DNA of 64,000 nucleotides from Terfezia claveryi. Its lineage: Eukaryota > Ascomycota > Pezizomycetes > Pezizales > Pezizaceae. The translations under genes were made by a program, and so were the position numbers. The stretch is taken from assembly GCA_015179025.1 (NCBI GenBank), contig WHUX01000021.1, positions 372,001 through 436,000 on the forward strand, written 5' to 3'. Below the pieces are notes generated by a model that was given only the letters and a program-made list of their open reading frames with translations, did no database searches and was not told the origin of the DNA. This document shows, piece by piece, positions 32,158 through 44,000 of the stretch. How positions within the stretch are numbered: the first letter of the stretch is position 1; every line of letters starts with the position of its first letter.

Positions 32158-34320
32158 CTACCTACCCATGTCCAAAGCAGTCTCCCCACTGGCCTGACTA
32201 CCACTAGCACTACCACTACCGTCACTACTCCCCACGCTGACCATCGACTCTACAGAAGCCCGCTTCATCCTCTGCGCCGATGTAGTCCAGCTTCCTAGTT
32301 CTGACAGAGGCGGGAGAGGGAGGGTTGTTGTTATTGCTGTAGGAGTTGCAGATGCGCGTGTAGGTGTATGCGCAGTGATGCTTGGTGGTAAAAGTACAGA
32401 GGGCTGGGATTGAGTCCGAGTTACAATGGGGAGCTGGGAGTTCCTGGTGGTTGTTCTGGTGGGGGCTTGGGGGAGCGAAGCAATGTTGTAGCTGTGTGCC
32501 TCGGGGTTGAATATGTGTGAGAAGAGATTTGGTGTTTGGTTTGGGCGTGGTAGTTGGTGGGGTGGAGGAGGAAAGGAACCATCAGGATGAAACTGCGGTG
32601 CCTCTGGTTGTAGTGGAAGCTGTCTTTGCTCCATCTGCGTTTGGCACTGCAGTTGCCGTGGGGTATGTTGCCCTGCAGCTGCTCCTGAAAGAGGCTGCTG
32701 GTGATAACTGCCAAGGCTAAAAGTAAACCCTTGTTGTTGATGCCCATGCCCAGCTCCAGCCGGCCTGCGTGGAGGTGGAAGCATCTGCGCATGCATTTTC
32801 TGAAAGTCACCCTCCAGACTCACAACAGGACCCTGCAGTGTGCGCACCCTGTGTGCCCGTTGCTCGGCCGTCTGCGTTAAGAAGGACAGCCCGGAAGGTG
32901 ACGCTACTGATGCAACGGACGATATCCACTGGGGATCAGTACAAAGAGTTTGGTCATGAAGCTGGTATGGTGATGTGTTATAACTAGTCCTAAGACCGCC
33001 TGGCTGATACGGGGTAAGTTTCCTGGCGGCGGCAATATCATTCGAATGTTTCTGTGCCAAAATCACCCTCGCCTTCCTCTGCTCATCGATTGACCGCCTT
33101 GAGGCTGGGCCTAGGCCTTCGCCACGATACATGGATACTGCTGCTTTTGCAATGCGTAGGTCCCGGAGATCCATCTGTTCTTGTAGTCTTACCCTCTGTA
33201 CCGAAGCAGCTGAACTCCCAGCCGGCTTGGTGCACTGCATCACCAGTTCATTGAGCACAAGGACCTCCTGTATTGCCCTGATTACGCAGAAATAACGTGC
33301 TAGCTCGCGCAGCTCGACTGCCACGTCTAAATGTTGCTCTGCATCTACAGCCGCCGAGTTGCCATCCACAGATATCGATGCCAGTGGAGGTCTTTGGAGC
33401 CGTATTTCTTGACCCGGCTTGGGAGGAAACTCATGGCGAGACATGTGCAATAATCGTGCTTCGCTTGCCCAATCGTTCAGAATCAGCTCATGTGCTAGCC
33501 GTATCGGGCCCAGGAACTTTTTCTCGTCATGGTCTCCCCACAGGTGTACACCAGGTATGGGCAGCATAAGCCGTATCAGGCCCTCCTGTACTGGGATGGG
33601 CGAGATTTCAGCCGTATCGTAGAAGCTGGCCATGGCCGGGCCAGTGACATTGGGGTTTAGCCCTCTCCACGCAGCCGGTACACGGCGGTGGTGGATCCGC
33701 AAGGAGTATCCCTGGCGGTTATATGTGCGGTGGGCCAGCACTTGGACCCGATGCGGGGAAAATGCGTCCAGGCGAGGGAAGCCTCTTAGCATGAGCTCTA
33801 CTCCGGCATTGGAAGCATGTAGCTGGGAGTTGTAGGCCAAAACTTTGGCCCGCTCTGCAGGTAGCCCGGGCCCGGCACATGGTGGCATCCAGATGCTCTG
33901 CCAGACGGCGGCCCAGTCTGTGTTGTTCCTTCCCATGAGTGCAAGTTCAAGATGTTGCTGGCCGCCCACAACAGCCAGGCCGGGTTTCTGGAGCAGTACT
34001 AGTTCCTCCTCACAAGCGGCCCACTCGTGGAAAATGCACGCCGCGGTGAACTTTGTGTAGAGGTAGATTGCGTCTACGATGGAGCCCGTTTCAAGGGCGA
34101 GCACAGAGTTGACCCTGGGAGAAGCAACGTCGTAGTCTTTGAGATGTGCAGGGAGCTGGTGGTTCTCCAGCTGCCGGCTGTAGGCTGCTGCTGCCGTCGC
34201 CGCCGCCGGCGCTGGGCCCTGGGGCCGGCTCGGAACGGGAGGATTCATGGCAAACCAGCCGCGGATGGGGGCCGTCAGTGAGCAGTCGCTGCATGGGCAT
34301 TTTGCTGGAGGATAAGACAT
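32158..34320 (-). CDS. Orphan 720-aa protein, single exon
   Basis: ATG at 34320, uninterrupted to the stop at 32158. The N-terminus is short and cysteine-containing (CPCSDC), then P/A-rich. A globular-looking region runs from about aa 55 to 400, rich in L/A/R/W (FHEWAACEEELVLLQKPG, NTDWAAVWQSIWMPPCAG, FYDTAEISPIPVQEGLIRL, VELRELARYFCVIRAIQEVL). The C-terminal 300 aa are Q/P/S/T-rich and disordered, ending with serine repeats (SVGSSDGSGSASGSQASG). The length of the frame and the sharp change from globular to disordered support a real gene. No known domain recognised. It could be a fungal-specific regulatory or transcription-associated protein, but that is a guess from the Q/P-rich tail only. 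Confidence 0.7.
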   Translation of the reverse strand: MSYPPAKCPCSDCSLTAPIRGWFAMNPPVPSRPQGPAPAAATAAAAYSRQLENHQLPAHLKDYDVASPRVNSVLALETGSIVDAIYLYTKFTAACIFHEWAACEEELVLLQKPGLAVVGGQQHLELALMGRNNTDWAAVWQSIWMPPCAGPGLPAERAKVLAYNSQLHASNAGVELMLRGFPRLDAFSPHRVQVLAHRTYNRQGYSLRIHHRRVPAAWRGLNPNVTGPAMASFYDTAEISPIPVQEGLIRLMLPIPGVHLWGDHDEKKFLGPIRLAHELILNDWASEARLLHMSRHEFPPKPGQEIRLQRPPLASISVDGNSAAVDAEQHLDVAVELRELARYFCVIRAIQEVLVLNELVMQCTKPAGSSAASVQRVRLQEQMDLRDLRIAKAAVSMYRGEGLGPASRRSIDEQRKARVILAQKHSNDIAAARKLTPYQPGGLRTSYNTSPYQLHDQTLCTDPQWISSVASVASPSGLSFLTQTAEQRAHRVRTLQGPVVSLEGDFQKMHAQMLPPPRRPAGAGHGHQQQGFTFSLGSYHQQPLSGAAAGQHTPRQLQCQTQMEQRQLPLQPEAPQFHPDGSFPPPPHQLPRPNQTPNLFSHIFNPEAHSYNIASLPQAPTRTTTRNSQLPIVTRTQSQPSVLLPPSITAHTPTRASATPTAITTTLPLPPLSELGSWTTSAQRMKRASVESMVSVGSSDGSGSASGSQASGETALDMGR

Positions 34321-34347
34321 TTGACATGTGTGTGTGTGTGTGTGTGT

Positions 34348-34395
<48 letters not shown>

Positions 34396-35893
34396 TGTCT
34401 TTGATTAGCATAAAATAAAAATAAAAAAAATATAAAAATAAAAATAAAAGACGGATTTGGCCTTTGCAGATATGACCTCACCTCGACTTTCGGAGATTCA
34501 TGATGGTAGCTGTTGCTTTTCTTTTTACTTTTATAACTTTCGGGAAACACTTGCGCCACGCCAAACAGAAGAAACGCCCCGCGCCGCCCCTCCCCCCAAA
34601 TCCTCCTTCGCATTCATTATACTGGCCATATGGGAGGGGGGGGGTGGGGGTGGGGGTGGGGGCAAAAGAAACACAACCGGTCAAAGGAAAAAAGCTGTTT
34701 GAGCCGCGGCAATAGAAGAGAGAGAAAGAGAGAGAAAAAGAAAAAGAGAGAGAGAGAGAGAGAGAGAGAAAGTGAGAGAAAGGTTGTTTATTGTGGTTGA
34801 TGATGGCTGCGAAGAGGTGGGGAGTCGCATGGAATGAAGGAAGGAACATTCAAGTCGTCGAAAGCTGTTCCCATATACAGACACCTCCAGCACCTGCAAG
34901 ACCTCCACTCCAACACCTCCCCTTCCCCCCCCCTTTCCCCCCTTTCCCCTCTCGCCGCCCCCCCCCCACAAGGCTGTCGCCGTGAATGCTGCCGTGCCGT
35001 TTCGTTTCAGATGCAGCCAGCCGTTGTACGTGTAAGAAGTATGCATAGAGTACGTAGTCTAGTACAAGTATATATTTATTATTTATAAATTTATATAAAA
35101 AGGTATAAAAAGTAAAAAAATAAATAAAAAAAATAAAAAAAAATAAAAAAAAATAAAAAAAAAGAGTATACTGTACAGTACTGTACAAATGTAGGCCAGC
35201 ACTAACGGTATGTCGTGCCTAACCGGTAAAATGATATCGTTAAATTCGCCATGTTGATCTACCCGTAACTGTTACTGACTGTAGATACACCTTACCTACA
35301 GTATCAACGGGCCATGTTTATCATGAAAGATAAATAAATAGAATGGGAGACAAGGCACTCTTGTAAATATTGTAAATAGGGCAACATCATTCACCGGGAC
35401 CAATAATAATATATAGCGATATGTACTGTATGTATGTAGCACATACGACATCTCTTCCTCTCTCCTCCTCAAACACTTCATCAATCGTAATCTTACAGAT
35501 AAGGCTCCGGCAAAATATAACAACCCCGTTATCATTACGGTATTATTATTATTATTCCCTTGTCGTAAATAAATAATCCTCACTTCTCATCCGGCTTTTC
35601 TATTGGCCGCAAGGGCGGCACGAGGGCAAACCTGGGCCCCCCGTTTGTGATCTGCCTGGCCTACCAGTAACTGGGGTGTGGGGGCTTCCTATTGGCATGT
35701 TAAAGCAGCGAGTCGAATAAAAAATAAAAAATAAAAAATAAAAAATAAAAAATAAAAAAAACGTTCGTGATGAACTTCGGTGCAGCAGGTTTGCTGTTGC
35801 TGTTGCTCTGTGTGTGGCATCCGTTATGAATCCAATCATACCCCGCGGGCCTACCGGTAGGGGCGGAGGAACTCACAAATACTTGCCTCCAGC

Positions 35894-35933
<40 letters not shown>

Positions 35934-36151
35934 CTTCCCACAAACTCGGTTGTACTTTGCTATCCATCGCTCCTCTTGAATTGGGTCCACTCAGCGTGGC
36001 CGTGAGACCACGAGAGAAGGGAGAGACAAGGGATTTATAGAAACAAAAGATACCACCTACCCCCTTACCCCCTTACCCCCTACCCCCTCCTCCAACTGCC
36101 CTTGGGCTGTCGGTTAGGTTGGGTACTGCCGGTCGTGAAGGGGCTTGTCGG
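34321..36151. other. Divergent intergenic region dense in microsatellites
   Basis: Between the divergent starts of the orphan gene and the LCCL gene. Contains (TG)n at 34323-34395, G runs at 34634-34661, (GA)n at about 34715-34770, C runs near 34925-34970, (AAATAA)n at about 35100-35165 and 35717-35760, (TC)n at 35898-35929 and a CCCCTTA repeat near 36060-36090. No gene; the open frames here are read through the repeats. Confidence 0.7.
34323..34395. repeat. (TG)n microsatellite
   Basis: About 36 TG repeats with a single interruption near 34348. Confidence 0.95.
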
Positions 36152-38449
36152 ATGGACCACCACAGTCCAGATCCAGGTGCCGCAGGCTTTTCCGCGACAA
36201 ATAATAACACCGAGGCGAGCCTCCCCCCCTCTCAGGTCGACTCCCGGTCGCCCATACTGCCGCAGCACCAGTTCCACCCCAGAAAAAGTACAAGCTATGC
36301 CTCCATCCCCATCTCCGACGATGGACCCGCCTCCCTGCCTATTTCCCGCCCGAAATGGACCCGCCCCATCCTCCCCGCCGCCGCCGCCGCCGCCGCCGCT
36401 ACATGGCGGTTCCTGAAAGGCCCCAGCCCACCAATCAAGACGTATATCCAGCCGCTCTTCCCCCACTACCAATCCGCCCCCTCCCGCCTCCTCTCCCGCC
36501 TCCTCCCAAAGTCCCGCCACCGCAGGCTGCTACAGCTCGCATTCTGGGCTCTCTGGCTCACAATCTTCTGCATCATCACCCACTGGTCGCGCTTCCGCAC
36601 CAGCGTCGGCGGGGTGCATGCCACCTCCGACGGCGGTGGGGTCCGCCAGCTAACCTGCAGCAGCACCCTCTGGGCCCGCAACAACGGGTGCGGCTTAAAC
36701 GGCGACAGATGTAGACCCTTCCTCACCACCGCCGCAACGCCTTTCCGCTGCCCCAGCGGATGTATTTCCTCTGGAAAACTCTTGAACCCGCGGCAGGTGG
36801 GGAACCAAACGCTGGTGTACCAGCAGATGGTGGTTGGTGGTCCTGCGCTAGACGTCCCCGAGAGCGTGGTAGCGTATGGTTCCAGGTATCGCGCGGACTC
36901 TGCCATTTGCGCGACGGCGATCCATGCCGGTGTCATCTCGGATTTATTTGGTGGGTGTGGCCTACTGCTACAAACTGGGCCTACTACAGGGCTGGAATCG
37001 TCGAAACGACATGGCATCGTCAGCGCGGGGTTCGATGCCGCCTTTCCAAGTACATTTACCTTCCTGCGGCCCCCGCCTGGGACAGAGCTCCAGGGCTGCC
37101 TCGATCTTCGATGGCACATACTCCCCATTACGAGCCTCTTTACGATCTTGCAAGCACTCTTGTCGACGCAGGCGGCTACGCTCTTTGGGACGGTGTTTGT
37201 GGGAATATTCTGGCATGTGGGCTTAATGTCCGACCCTCCCCCGGCGCAGTACAACCGGAACGACCAATTCGAGACTGTGAGCATCGTCGCCGGCCGCTTC
37301 CTCCCCGCCGCATTTGTCATGTACATCTTTTATCTGCACGTCCTTGGGCCGATATGGGCTGGGAATACGAGCCGGAGCTGCCTCACCGGGGTCAATAGAC
37401 CACGTTCACCATTCCGCCTTCCCCCGCAGCTGGCCGTGGAGAGAGCGGTGTATCTGCTTTTTGGGTGGTGGTTCGGCGCCTTGAACAACGTCACTTTTGC
37501 GAAAATTATCCCCCTCCAGAGACTTACTCCACACGATCTCGAAAACCAACCTGGCGCAAAGCCCGCGCTGGGAATAGTCATAACATGCCTTGTCCTCATT
37601 GCCTTTGGCCAGATTTACTTTCTCCGCCGCGAGGGAAGGCTGCTAAAGTATTTGGGCATGTATGCGACGTTTGGAACGGGTTTGCTAATATTTACCTTTG
37701 CGCTAAAGGAGATGAGTGTGAGGATCCACCATTACATCCTCGCGATCCTGTTGCTCCCGGGGACAAAGCTCGGGACTAGGCCCAGTTTGGTGTACCAGGG
37801 CCTGCTGCTGGGGTTGTTTGTGAACGGGGCAGCGAGGTGGGGGTTTGCGAGTTTGCTGGAGACGAAGGGGTTGTTGCTGGGGGATGCGGTGTATGGCGTT
37901 GGGGGGATCCCCGCAATGTTGGGTCCTAGCGGGGGGGACAGATGGGAATGGAATGGGACGTTGAAATGGAATTGGCAAGAGGGAAGGGGACTAAATGCAA
38001 ATTCATTCTCGGAAGGGGAGGGGAGCATCTGGTTGCAGAATGTTACACTACATTGGCGATGGCCGACCCTAGACGAGAATAGGCTGTACGACTCGAAAAC
38101 GGGGTTGCCAATCGAAGGCGCAACGGAGTTTGATGGTATATCCGTCTTGGTCAATGACGTGGAGAGATATCGAGCCCCGATACCGGGTATCTTCTCCCCA
38201 GACTCAACTGCGCAAATGCACGGAGGAAATGAGACTATCGGTGGGTTTACCTGGACGAGAAGGTCCCTGCTGGAGGCGGGGGGGGAGGAGGTGCAGTGGG
38301 AGAGGTTGTTTGTGCGAATGGCGTTTACGACAAAGAAGAATGGGAGGGGCGTGGGGGATTATACGAAGGCGGGGGTGGTGGGGGAGAAGTGGCCTGGGAA
38401 GGAGGAGGGTTGGGAGGGTTGGGTGCCCCCTGGGAGGGGTAGGACTTGA
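36152..38449 (+). CDS. LCCL-domain multi-spanning membrane protein
   Basis: Single exon, 765 aa. The frame is open from a TTG at 36119 but the first ATG is 36152. N-terminal 120 aa are cytosolic-like and disordered with a poly-alanine run. TM1 is about aa 127-144 (LAFWALWLTIFCIITHW). The LCCL domain at about 190-300 has FRCPSGCISSGKLL, YRADSAICATAIHAGVI and DLFGGCGLLLQTG, with the conserved cysteines. Further hydrophobic segments between about 340 and 600 (for example LPAAFVMYIFYLHVLGPIWA, GIVITCLVLIAFGQIYFL, YLGMYATFGTGLLIFTFAL) give a polytopic protein. The C-terminus is soluble with aromatic WNW/WRW motifs. This architecture matches the widespread fungal LCCL membrane proteins of unknown role, probably in the secretory or plasma membrane. 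No breaks. Confidence 0.9.
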   Translation: MDHHSPDPGAAGFSATNNNTEASLPPSQVDSRSPILPQHQFHPRKSTSYASIPISDDGPASLPISRPKWTRPILPAAAAAAAATWRFLKGPSPPIKTYIQPLFPHYQSAPSRLLSRLLPKSRHRRLLQLAFWALWLTIFCIITHWSRFRTSVGGVHATSDGGGVRQLTCSSTLWARNNGCGLNGDRCRPFLTTAATPFRCPSGCISSGKLLNPRQVGNQTLVYQQMVVGGPALDVPESVVAYGSRYRADSAICATAIHAGVISDLFGGCGLLLQTGPTTGLESSKRHGIVSAGFDAAFPSTFTFLRPPPGTELQGCLDLRWHILPITSLFTILQALLSTQAATLFGTVFVGIFWHVGLMSDPPPAQYNRNDQFETVSIVAGRFLPAAFVMYIFYLHVLGPIWAGNTSRSCLTGVNRPRSPFRLPPQLAVERAVYLLFGWWFGALNNVTFAKIIPLQRLTPHDLENQPGAKPALGIVITCLVLIAFGQIYFLRREGRLLKYLGMYATFGTGLLIFTFALKEMSVRIHHYILAILLLPGTKLGTRPSLVYQGLLLGLFVNGAARWGFASLLETKGLLLGDAVYGVGGIPAMLGPSGGDRWEWNGTLKWNWQEGRGLNANSFSEGEGSIWLQNVTLHWRWPTLDENRLYDSKTGLPIEGATEFDGISVLVNDVERYRAPIPGIFSPDSTAQMHGGNETIGGFTWTRRSLLEAGGEEVQWERLFVRMAFTTKKNGRGVGDYTKAGVVGEKWPGKEEGWEGWVPPGRGRT

Positions 38450-39861
38450 AGCGCTGAGGAGGAGATTTTTTTTGGGGGGGGGAATTAGAAGATATGATAC
38501 CATGAATTTTTTTGTAATATTTTTTTTTTTGGATTTTTTGGATTTTTTTTTTGGTCAGCTGATGGTTTAGTTTTTTTATGTTTTTTCTTCTAGTTGGACT
38601 TGGGCTTGGGCTTGAACTTTGGGTTGTTAGATTAGATTTTTTATTTTTATTTATTTTTCGTAGGGAAGAGACACACAGAGAAATAGAGAGAGATAGAAAG
38701 ACAGAGAGAGAGAGATATAGAAAGAGATAGAGAAAGAGAGAGAGGAAGAGAAGAATATGTGGCGTGGGCCCTCTAAGTCTAGAAAAGAAACTAAATAAAT
38801 AATTAATTATTTTTTTCTTTTGATTTTTGATTTTTTTCTAGCAGACTATACTTGAGGGTAACGCAACCTCACCAACAAAAATTCGGGACAAACCCCAAAT
38901 GGGACGATACGCTTTCCTCCATACCCGTCTCCTCCTCCTCCTTCTTCTCCTCCTCCTCCTCCCCTCCTCCTCCTCCTTCCCCTCCTCCCCTCCTCCTCCT
39001 CCTCCTCCTCCCCTCCTCCTCCTCCTCCTCCTCCTCCTCCCCACATGCGTGGGTGTGTGGGGAGGGGCTTGCTAGATAGTTGTGTTTTTAAAGCTACTTT
39101 TTTTTTTTTTTTTTTTTTTTTGGATAGATGAGGGAGGAGGTTACTATTTTCATATTGGATAGCATTCGAAGTTTTTTTTTTTTGAAAAGACAGAAATTCG
39201 GGCCTTGGAGTCTCAACAAATTTTGATTATTCTCCCTTCCTAAGCATATAAGTTCTCATTACACCCGCTCCTCCTAATCCCCCCCTCACCAACCTTGGTT
39301 GTCCCCACTCCAGATTGCAGATTGAGACGATTTTCCGGGCTGAGTGTGCTCATTTTGAGAGACATTTATTAGGCGGCCTGAGCAAGCTGCCCTTGGTGGA
39401 CATGCTTGCTTAGCCATGTTTTAAGGTGGACTTGTAGACGGAATTGACGGCCGCGATGACATAGTAGCAAGTAAGAAAACTTTCTATAAAAAATTACTTG
39501 CTGCTCAAGGTTGATGCGTAGGTATAAAGACTGCTTGTAATGGGTGGGGCCTATTAATTCATAGGGAGTGTGGTACAGTAGTATAACAATATTTGAGAAG
39601 CTGAGGCTTTACCTTAGCTTGTCATATTCATGTTACAGGTATAGTAGAGTTAACTCTAGCGTAGTTTTTAGACTTGGAAAACTACATACACCTTACTTAA
39701 CCAGACTACATACAACTTTTGTCTACAGTTCAATAACCCCTCAGGTATATATGCGGGTGGTCCCCGTTATGCGACAGTTCTCTCCTACGCTTTCAGCTTC
39801 GCTTTCACTGTCTAGTTTTTGACGACTGAATATTTGGAGTAGGGTAATGACTTTATACGAA
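38450..39861. other. Gene-poor region with low-complexity tracts
   Basis: GA-rich run at about 38693-38750, (CTC)n at 38930-39040, T runs at 39098-39121 and 39172-39182. No gene. AACCAGACTA motif near 39699. Confidence 0.6.
38930..39040. repeat. (CTC)n/(CTT) trinucleotide tract
   Basis: Near-continuous CCT/CTC repeat. The long Arg- or Gly-rich frames over it are artefacts. Confidence 0.9.
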
Positions 39862-40577
39862 ATGGGGGACCAACATGCCTCACCGAAGGAAGAGGTATAT
39901 GAAGAGATAAAAGCGAGTTTTATTACGGGTTATAGGTATTTCGCATAGTCAAGAGATTTGTTCACAACTCGCAGTACTAATAAGGTTCTCTCCTACGGAG
40001 GAAGATCCGGATATTAACGAGGCTAGCTACCTAGCAGGTTTTATGGCATCGTTTAGTCCAGTACTAGAACATTTTATCGACGCAACGGGAACGCGATAAT
40101 GTACAGCTACGGGGTTGGATGGCTGAAAAAAGAGATTTTTATCTACTCGATGGAAGAGGCATGTGGAGAAGAGGATTACGTTGTTGTGGATTTTATTGAA
40201 GTTGAAACGGGAAGAGTATATTCCTTATAGTTGTGGCAAAGTGATTTGCCATGATGGTAATGGTGGTCGGGGTACACTATCTGGTTTTGTTACGACAGGA
40301 ATGAGTGGGCGATGGTTAGATATGATGGTGGATCATTTCAGATGAGTGAAGAGATGATTGATACCGGTACTTTTGATACGATGGGTTCAGACAGGGAGCG
40401 ATGGATGAACAGTTATTCGGTTGTGGTGGAGTGTATTTATTTTGCGTTGATTCGCCAGTAAGTACTTCAATTTTTCGTGGCCCGATAATGGACGCTCACA
40501 CAATACTATTGTTGACTTTTAGTCTTGTCTGCGACCAACCAGATTACCTAGATGTCAACAGGGGTTACAATCGATAA
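39862..40577 (+). pseudogene. Decayed gene of unknown family
   Basis: ATG at 39862 (MGDQHASPKEEVYEEIKASF), then a one-base shift into SQEICSQLAVLIRFSPTEED and SYLAGFMASFSPVLEHFIDA, another shift into MYSYGVGWLKKEIFIYSMEE and VVVDFIEVETGRVYS, another into VICHDGNGGRGTLSGFVTTG, and another into EWAMVRYDGGSFQMSEEMID and DRERWMNSYSVVVECIYFAL. The last part meets a perfect GTAAGT donor at 40458 and continues after an intron (40458-40522) to a stop at 40575-40577. The blocks follow each other in order on one strand, so this is one ancestral gene of roughly 215 aa with about four frame breaks. No domain recognised. It sits directly upstream of the HeLo-NB-ARC-TPR gene in the same orientation. Confidence 0.5.
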
Positions 40578-41006
40578 CTGGATCGTTATAATTCTAAAAC
40601 TCCAGGTGGGGATTTCAGAGTACATGAGAGTATAATGACAAGTAGGTCCAAATTTGCGAAGCTGCCTAGGTTTGCCGTTTTTATATACAGTAGCTCTATT
40701 GCATCACAAGAAAGAGCACACCGTATTGATTATTGGCGAAAGTCGCTAGAAGATTCAAAGCCTCAAGTTACCTTGCTCGCGTGGTGGGTTGTGATTGGGT
40801 CTCTCCAGGGTCAGGCAAAGTAGGATGCATCCGACCTGGACTCAACTCAGTACTCCGCTCAAACGTAAACATCTTGGACTATCTTGGACTATCAACACCA
40901 AATTAATTCCGCCCAAGTACAATACACGCATTCAAGGTATGGGCCTTACTCTTACTTAGTATGTACACATTATCTTAACATTGAATAACATTAGTATTCT
41001 GGCATC
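40578..41006. other. Intergenic region upstream of the NLR-like gene
   Basis: No gene. A degenerate CCAACCAGATTA motif lies in the preceding exon near 40533. Contains a duplicated TCTTGGACTATC at about 40870-40892. Confidence 0.5.
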
Positions 41007-44000
41007 ATGGAGCCAGCTAGCCTCGCCATCGGGGTTGTCGGCCTGGCCGGACAGTTAGCTAAGGCCACCATGGATTACTACAAAATTTTCGATGATATGA
41101 AGAACGTTGGCTCCACCTACGATGAAATCCTGCATGAACTCCGTACTCAGGGACTACTTCTCAAGAAGTGGGAGCAATTTTGGGGTTTCGGGAGCGAGCA
41201 GCAGCGACTTGATCCTGGAGACTACAGGTACAGATATGCTACTGCAAGTTTGGCAAGAATAGTTGCAGTATTTGTCAGTGTTAATGAGTTGCAAGCAAAA
41301 TATGGAATTTTGATAAAGCAGGAGTCGGTTGCTGTGGGAGCTGAAGGGGAAAAACAGAAGGCACGACTGCGAGATCAATTGTCGGTACCAATGAGGAGGT
41401 TCCGGTCAAAATCCCCGAGCCGAAGCTCAAGCACGACTCAAATATCAGTTTCAATTGCAACTAAAGATGACTTATACCTCTTAGAGAACCCCAAAGTACT
41501 GGCAAACAAACATATTCTTCCTGAACTTGATGACGAGATCATATCCATGACTCAGGTAATGAACTGAGTACAACAATCCTTACCCATTTATCGCAAATTC
41601 CGCTGGGTTTTCTCAGATAATGCAATGCTAGCAGAGTTATTGAGAAAATTGACAAGCCTCAACAATGGACTCTTTCAAGTGCTTCCGACGTCGGAAAGCA
41701 CCCTAGCGGCTCCTTCTAATCCTTCATTGCTGAAACTCTCATTTGATATTCCTTTTTTTCTGAGCCTTCGGAAAAATCCCAACTTTGTGGGAAGAGGATA
41801 CCTTCTCGAGAGCTTGAGTCAAAAGATAGAAGAAGGCAAAGATATGCTTAATATCATTGTACTTTACGGCACCGGAGGTATGGGAAAGACACAAGTTGCA
41901 TTAGAGTATGTCTATCAGCAACATAATGACTACTCCTCGGTTTTTTGGGTCAATGCTGCAACTATGCAGACTACAATACTCGGATTCACTCAGATAATGC
42001 AGCAGCTTATTCAAAATCATTTACAGCTCTCGAGGGACGTTGCAATGATAGGTCAGTTGCTGGGCATGACCGGGAAACTGGATTCCACGGGATGCTTCAC
42101 AGACACATCAGAATTAGAGGCACAACATGTTGTGGATTCAGTTAAGCGATGGCTCTCAGCACCCGAAAATACAGATTGGTTACTTGTATTTGACAAGCTT
42201 GATGATCTCGACTTGGTTGATATCGAGGAGTATACTCCATCATGCAATCATGGAACAGTGATCATTACAAGCAGGCGGCGTGAGAGTATACAGCAAGGCC
42301 GGAGGGGGTTTGAAGTGCAGCAAATGCACCCTACTGAGGCAATACAGTTGCTACTTAGCTCATGTTCAATCCCTAAGTTCGAAGATCTAGTACCTGTCGG
42401 TAAGAAACACCCGTAGCTCTTTATCTCTTTTGCTTTTATCCCCATAGATGTTTCTCATGAAAAAAATCTAATCTTACATTCCATAAACTAGAGCAAAGTG
42501 CTGCTACTACTATTGCACAGGAGCTCGGGTACCTCCCACTTGCCTTAACTCAGGCTGGGGCATATATTCATATATCCCAGTACTCAATGAGTCGATATCT
42601 AAAAGAATACCCCAAAAATGCGAGTTACCTTCTAAGCAAAAGATGGAAAGGGGGACAGCATGATAGATCAGTCTTTGCTACATGGGAGATATCATTTAAG
42701 GCAATCAAGGAAAAAAGCCCAAGGGCAGCGGAGCTACTATTGGTCTGTGGGTTTTTGTTCATGAGAACATCCAGGAAGAGCTGCTACGTCGTGGCTTAAA
42801 GTTGGAAAACAACGGTATGAACATACTGGATATAGTTTCAACGACCTTGCTAATAGTACCGGTATAGATCTTAGCTTGAAAGAATCGATTAGGACATTGT
42901 CTTCATACTCTCTAGTGAAGCGCGGCAGCAATGATGATAGCTTTAGCATCCACCCTTTAGTGCATTCTTGGGCTAGACTTCGACTCGAATTCGAACCGCA
43001 AGAGGAAATTGAAAAGGCAAGCGAGGCCTTTGAAATAATTATATCAGGTGTTCACAGCTCCAGCGGTCCGATGAGCACAGAGGACTGGATATTCGAGCGG
43101 CAAGTCATGCCACATCTTAATGCAGTGGTGAAACATGTGTTACAGTACTTAGCAGAACGTAATATGAAAATAGGGGATGGAATGCATACCTTAGGCGCAG
43201 TATACGCGAGGCATGGATGGTATGGTAACGCAATGGAGTGGTATGAGCGATCATTGGCTTGGAAGGAGAAGGCATTGGGCGTCGACCACCCAGACACTCT
43301 CACCACGGTCAATAATATGGCACGAGCACTCAACGCTCAGGGACAGTATGACAAAGCGCTAGTGCGCTATAAGCGGTATTGGCTGCGAGGGAGAAGGCAT
43401 TGGGCGTCGACCACCCAGAGACTCTCACCACGGTCAATAATGTAGCATCAATATTCAGCGCTCAGGGACATTATGGCAAAGCGCTAGAGTACTTTGAGCG
43501 AGCAATAGCTGGGAAGGAGAAGGCATTGGGCGTCGACCACCCAGATATTGTTATCACGGTCAATAATGTGGCATCAATATTAAACGCTCAGGGACAGTAT
43601 GGCAAAGCGCTAGAGTACTATGAGCGAGCATTGCGATACTGTTATCACGGTCAATAATGTGGCATCAATATTAAACGGTCAGGGACAGTATGGCAAAGCA
43701 CTAGAGTACTGCAAGCGAGCATTGGCTGAGAGCGAGAAGGCATTGGGCGTCGACCACCCAGGTACTCTCACCAAGGTCACTAATATAGCATTTATACTCA
43801 ACGCTCAGGGACAGTATGGCAAAGCGCTAGAGTACTATGAGCGAGCATTGGCTGGGAAGGAGAAGGCATTGGGCGTCCACCACCCATCGACAAAAAATAC
43901 AATCCTTGACCTGATCAAACTCTATATAAGAAGTGGGCAAATCAAACAAGCTTTAAACCTCGTGGAATGCCTGGGTATACCTCGCCCCACTGTTCAAAGT

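Noticed and set aside
34091..34613. Open frames over the (TG)n tract encoding Thr-His or Cys-Val repeats
   Set aside because: They exist only because the dinucleotide repeat has no stops; they overlap the true start of the minus-strand orphan gene.
36355..37398. Long frames on both strands inside the LCCL gene
   Set aside because: Shadows of a GC-rich real coding exon; no domain signatures.
38838..39079. Gly/Glu/Arg- or Ser/Pro-rich frames over the (CTC)n tract
   Set aside because: Trinucleotide repeat is open in several frames at once; no unique sequence, splice signal or family motif.
42400..42491. Frame break between NB-ARC and LGYLPLAL counted as a mutation
   Set aside because: A GTAAGA donor and TAG acceptor with matching phase make this a normal intron.
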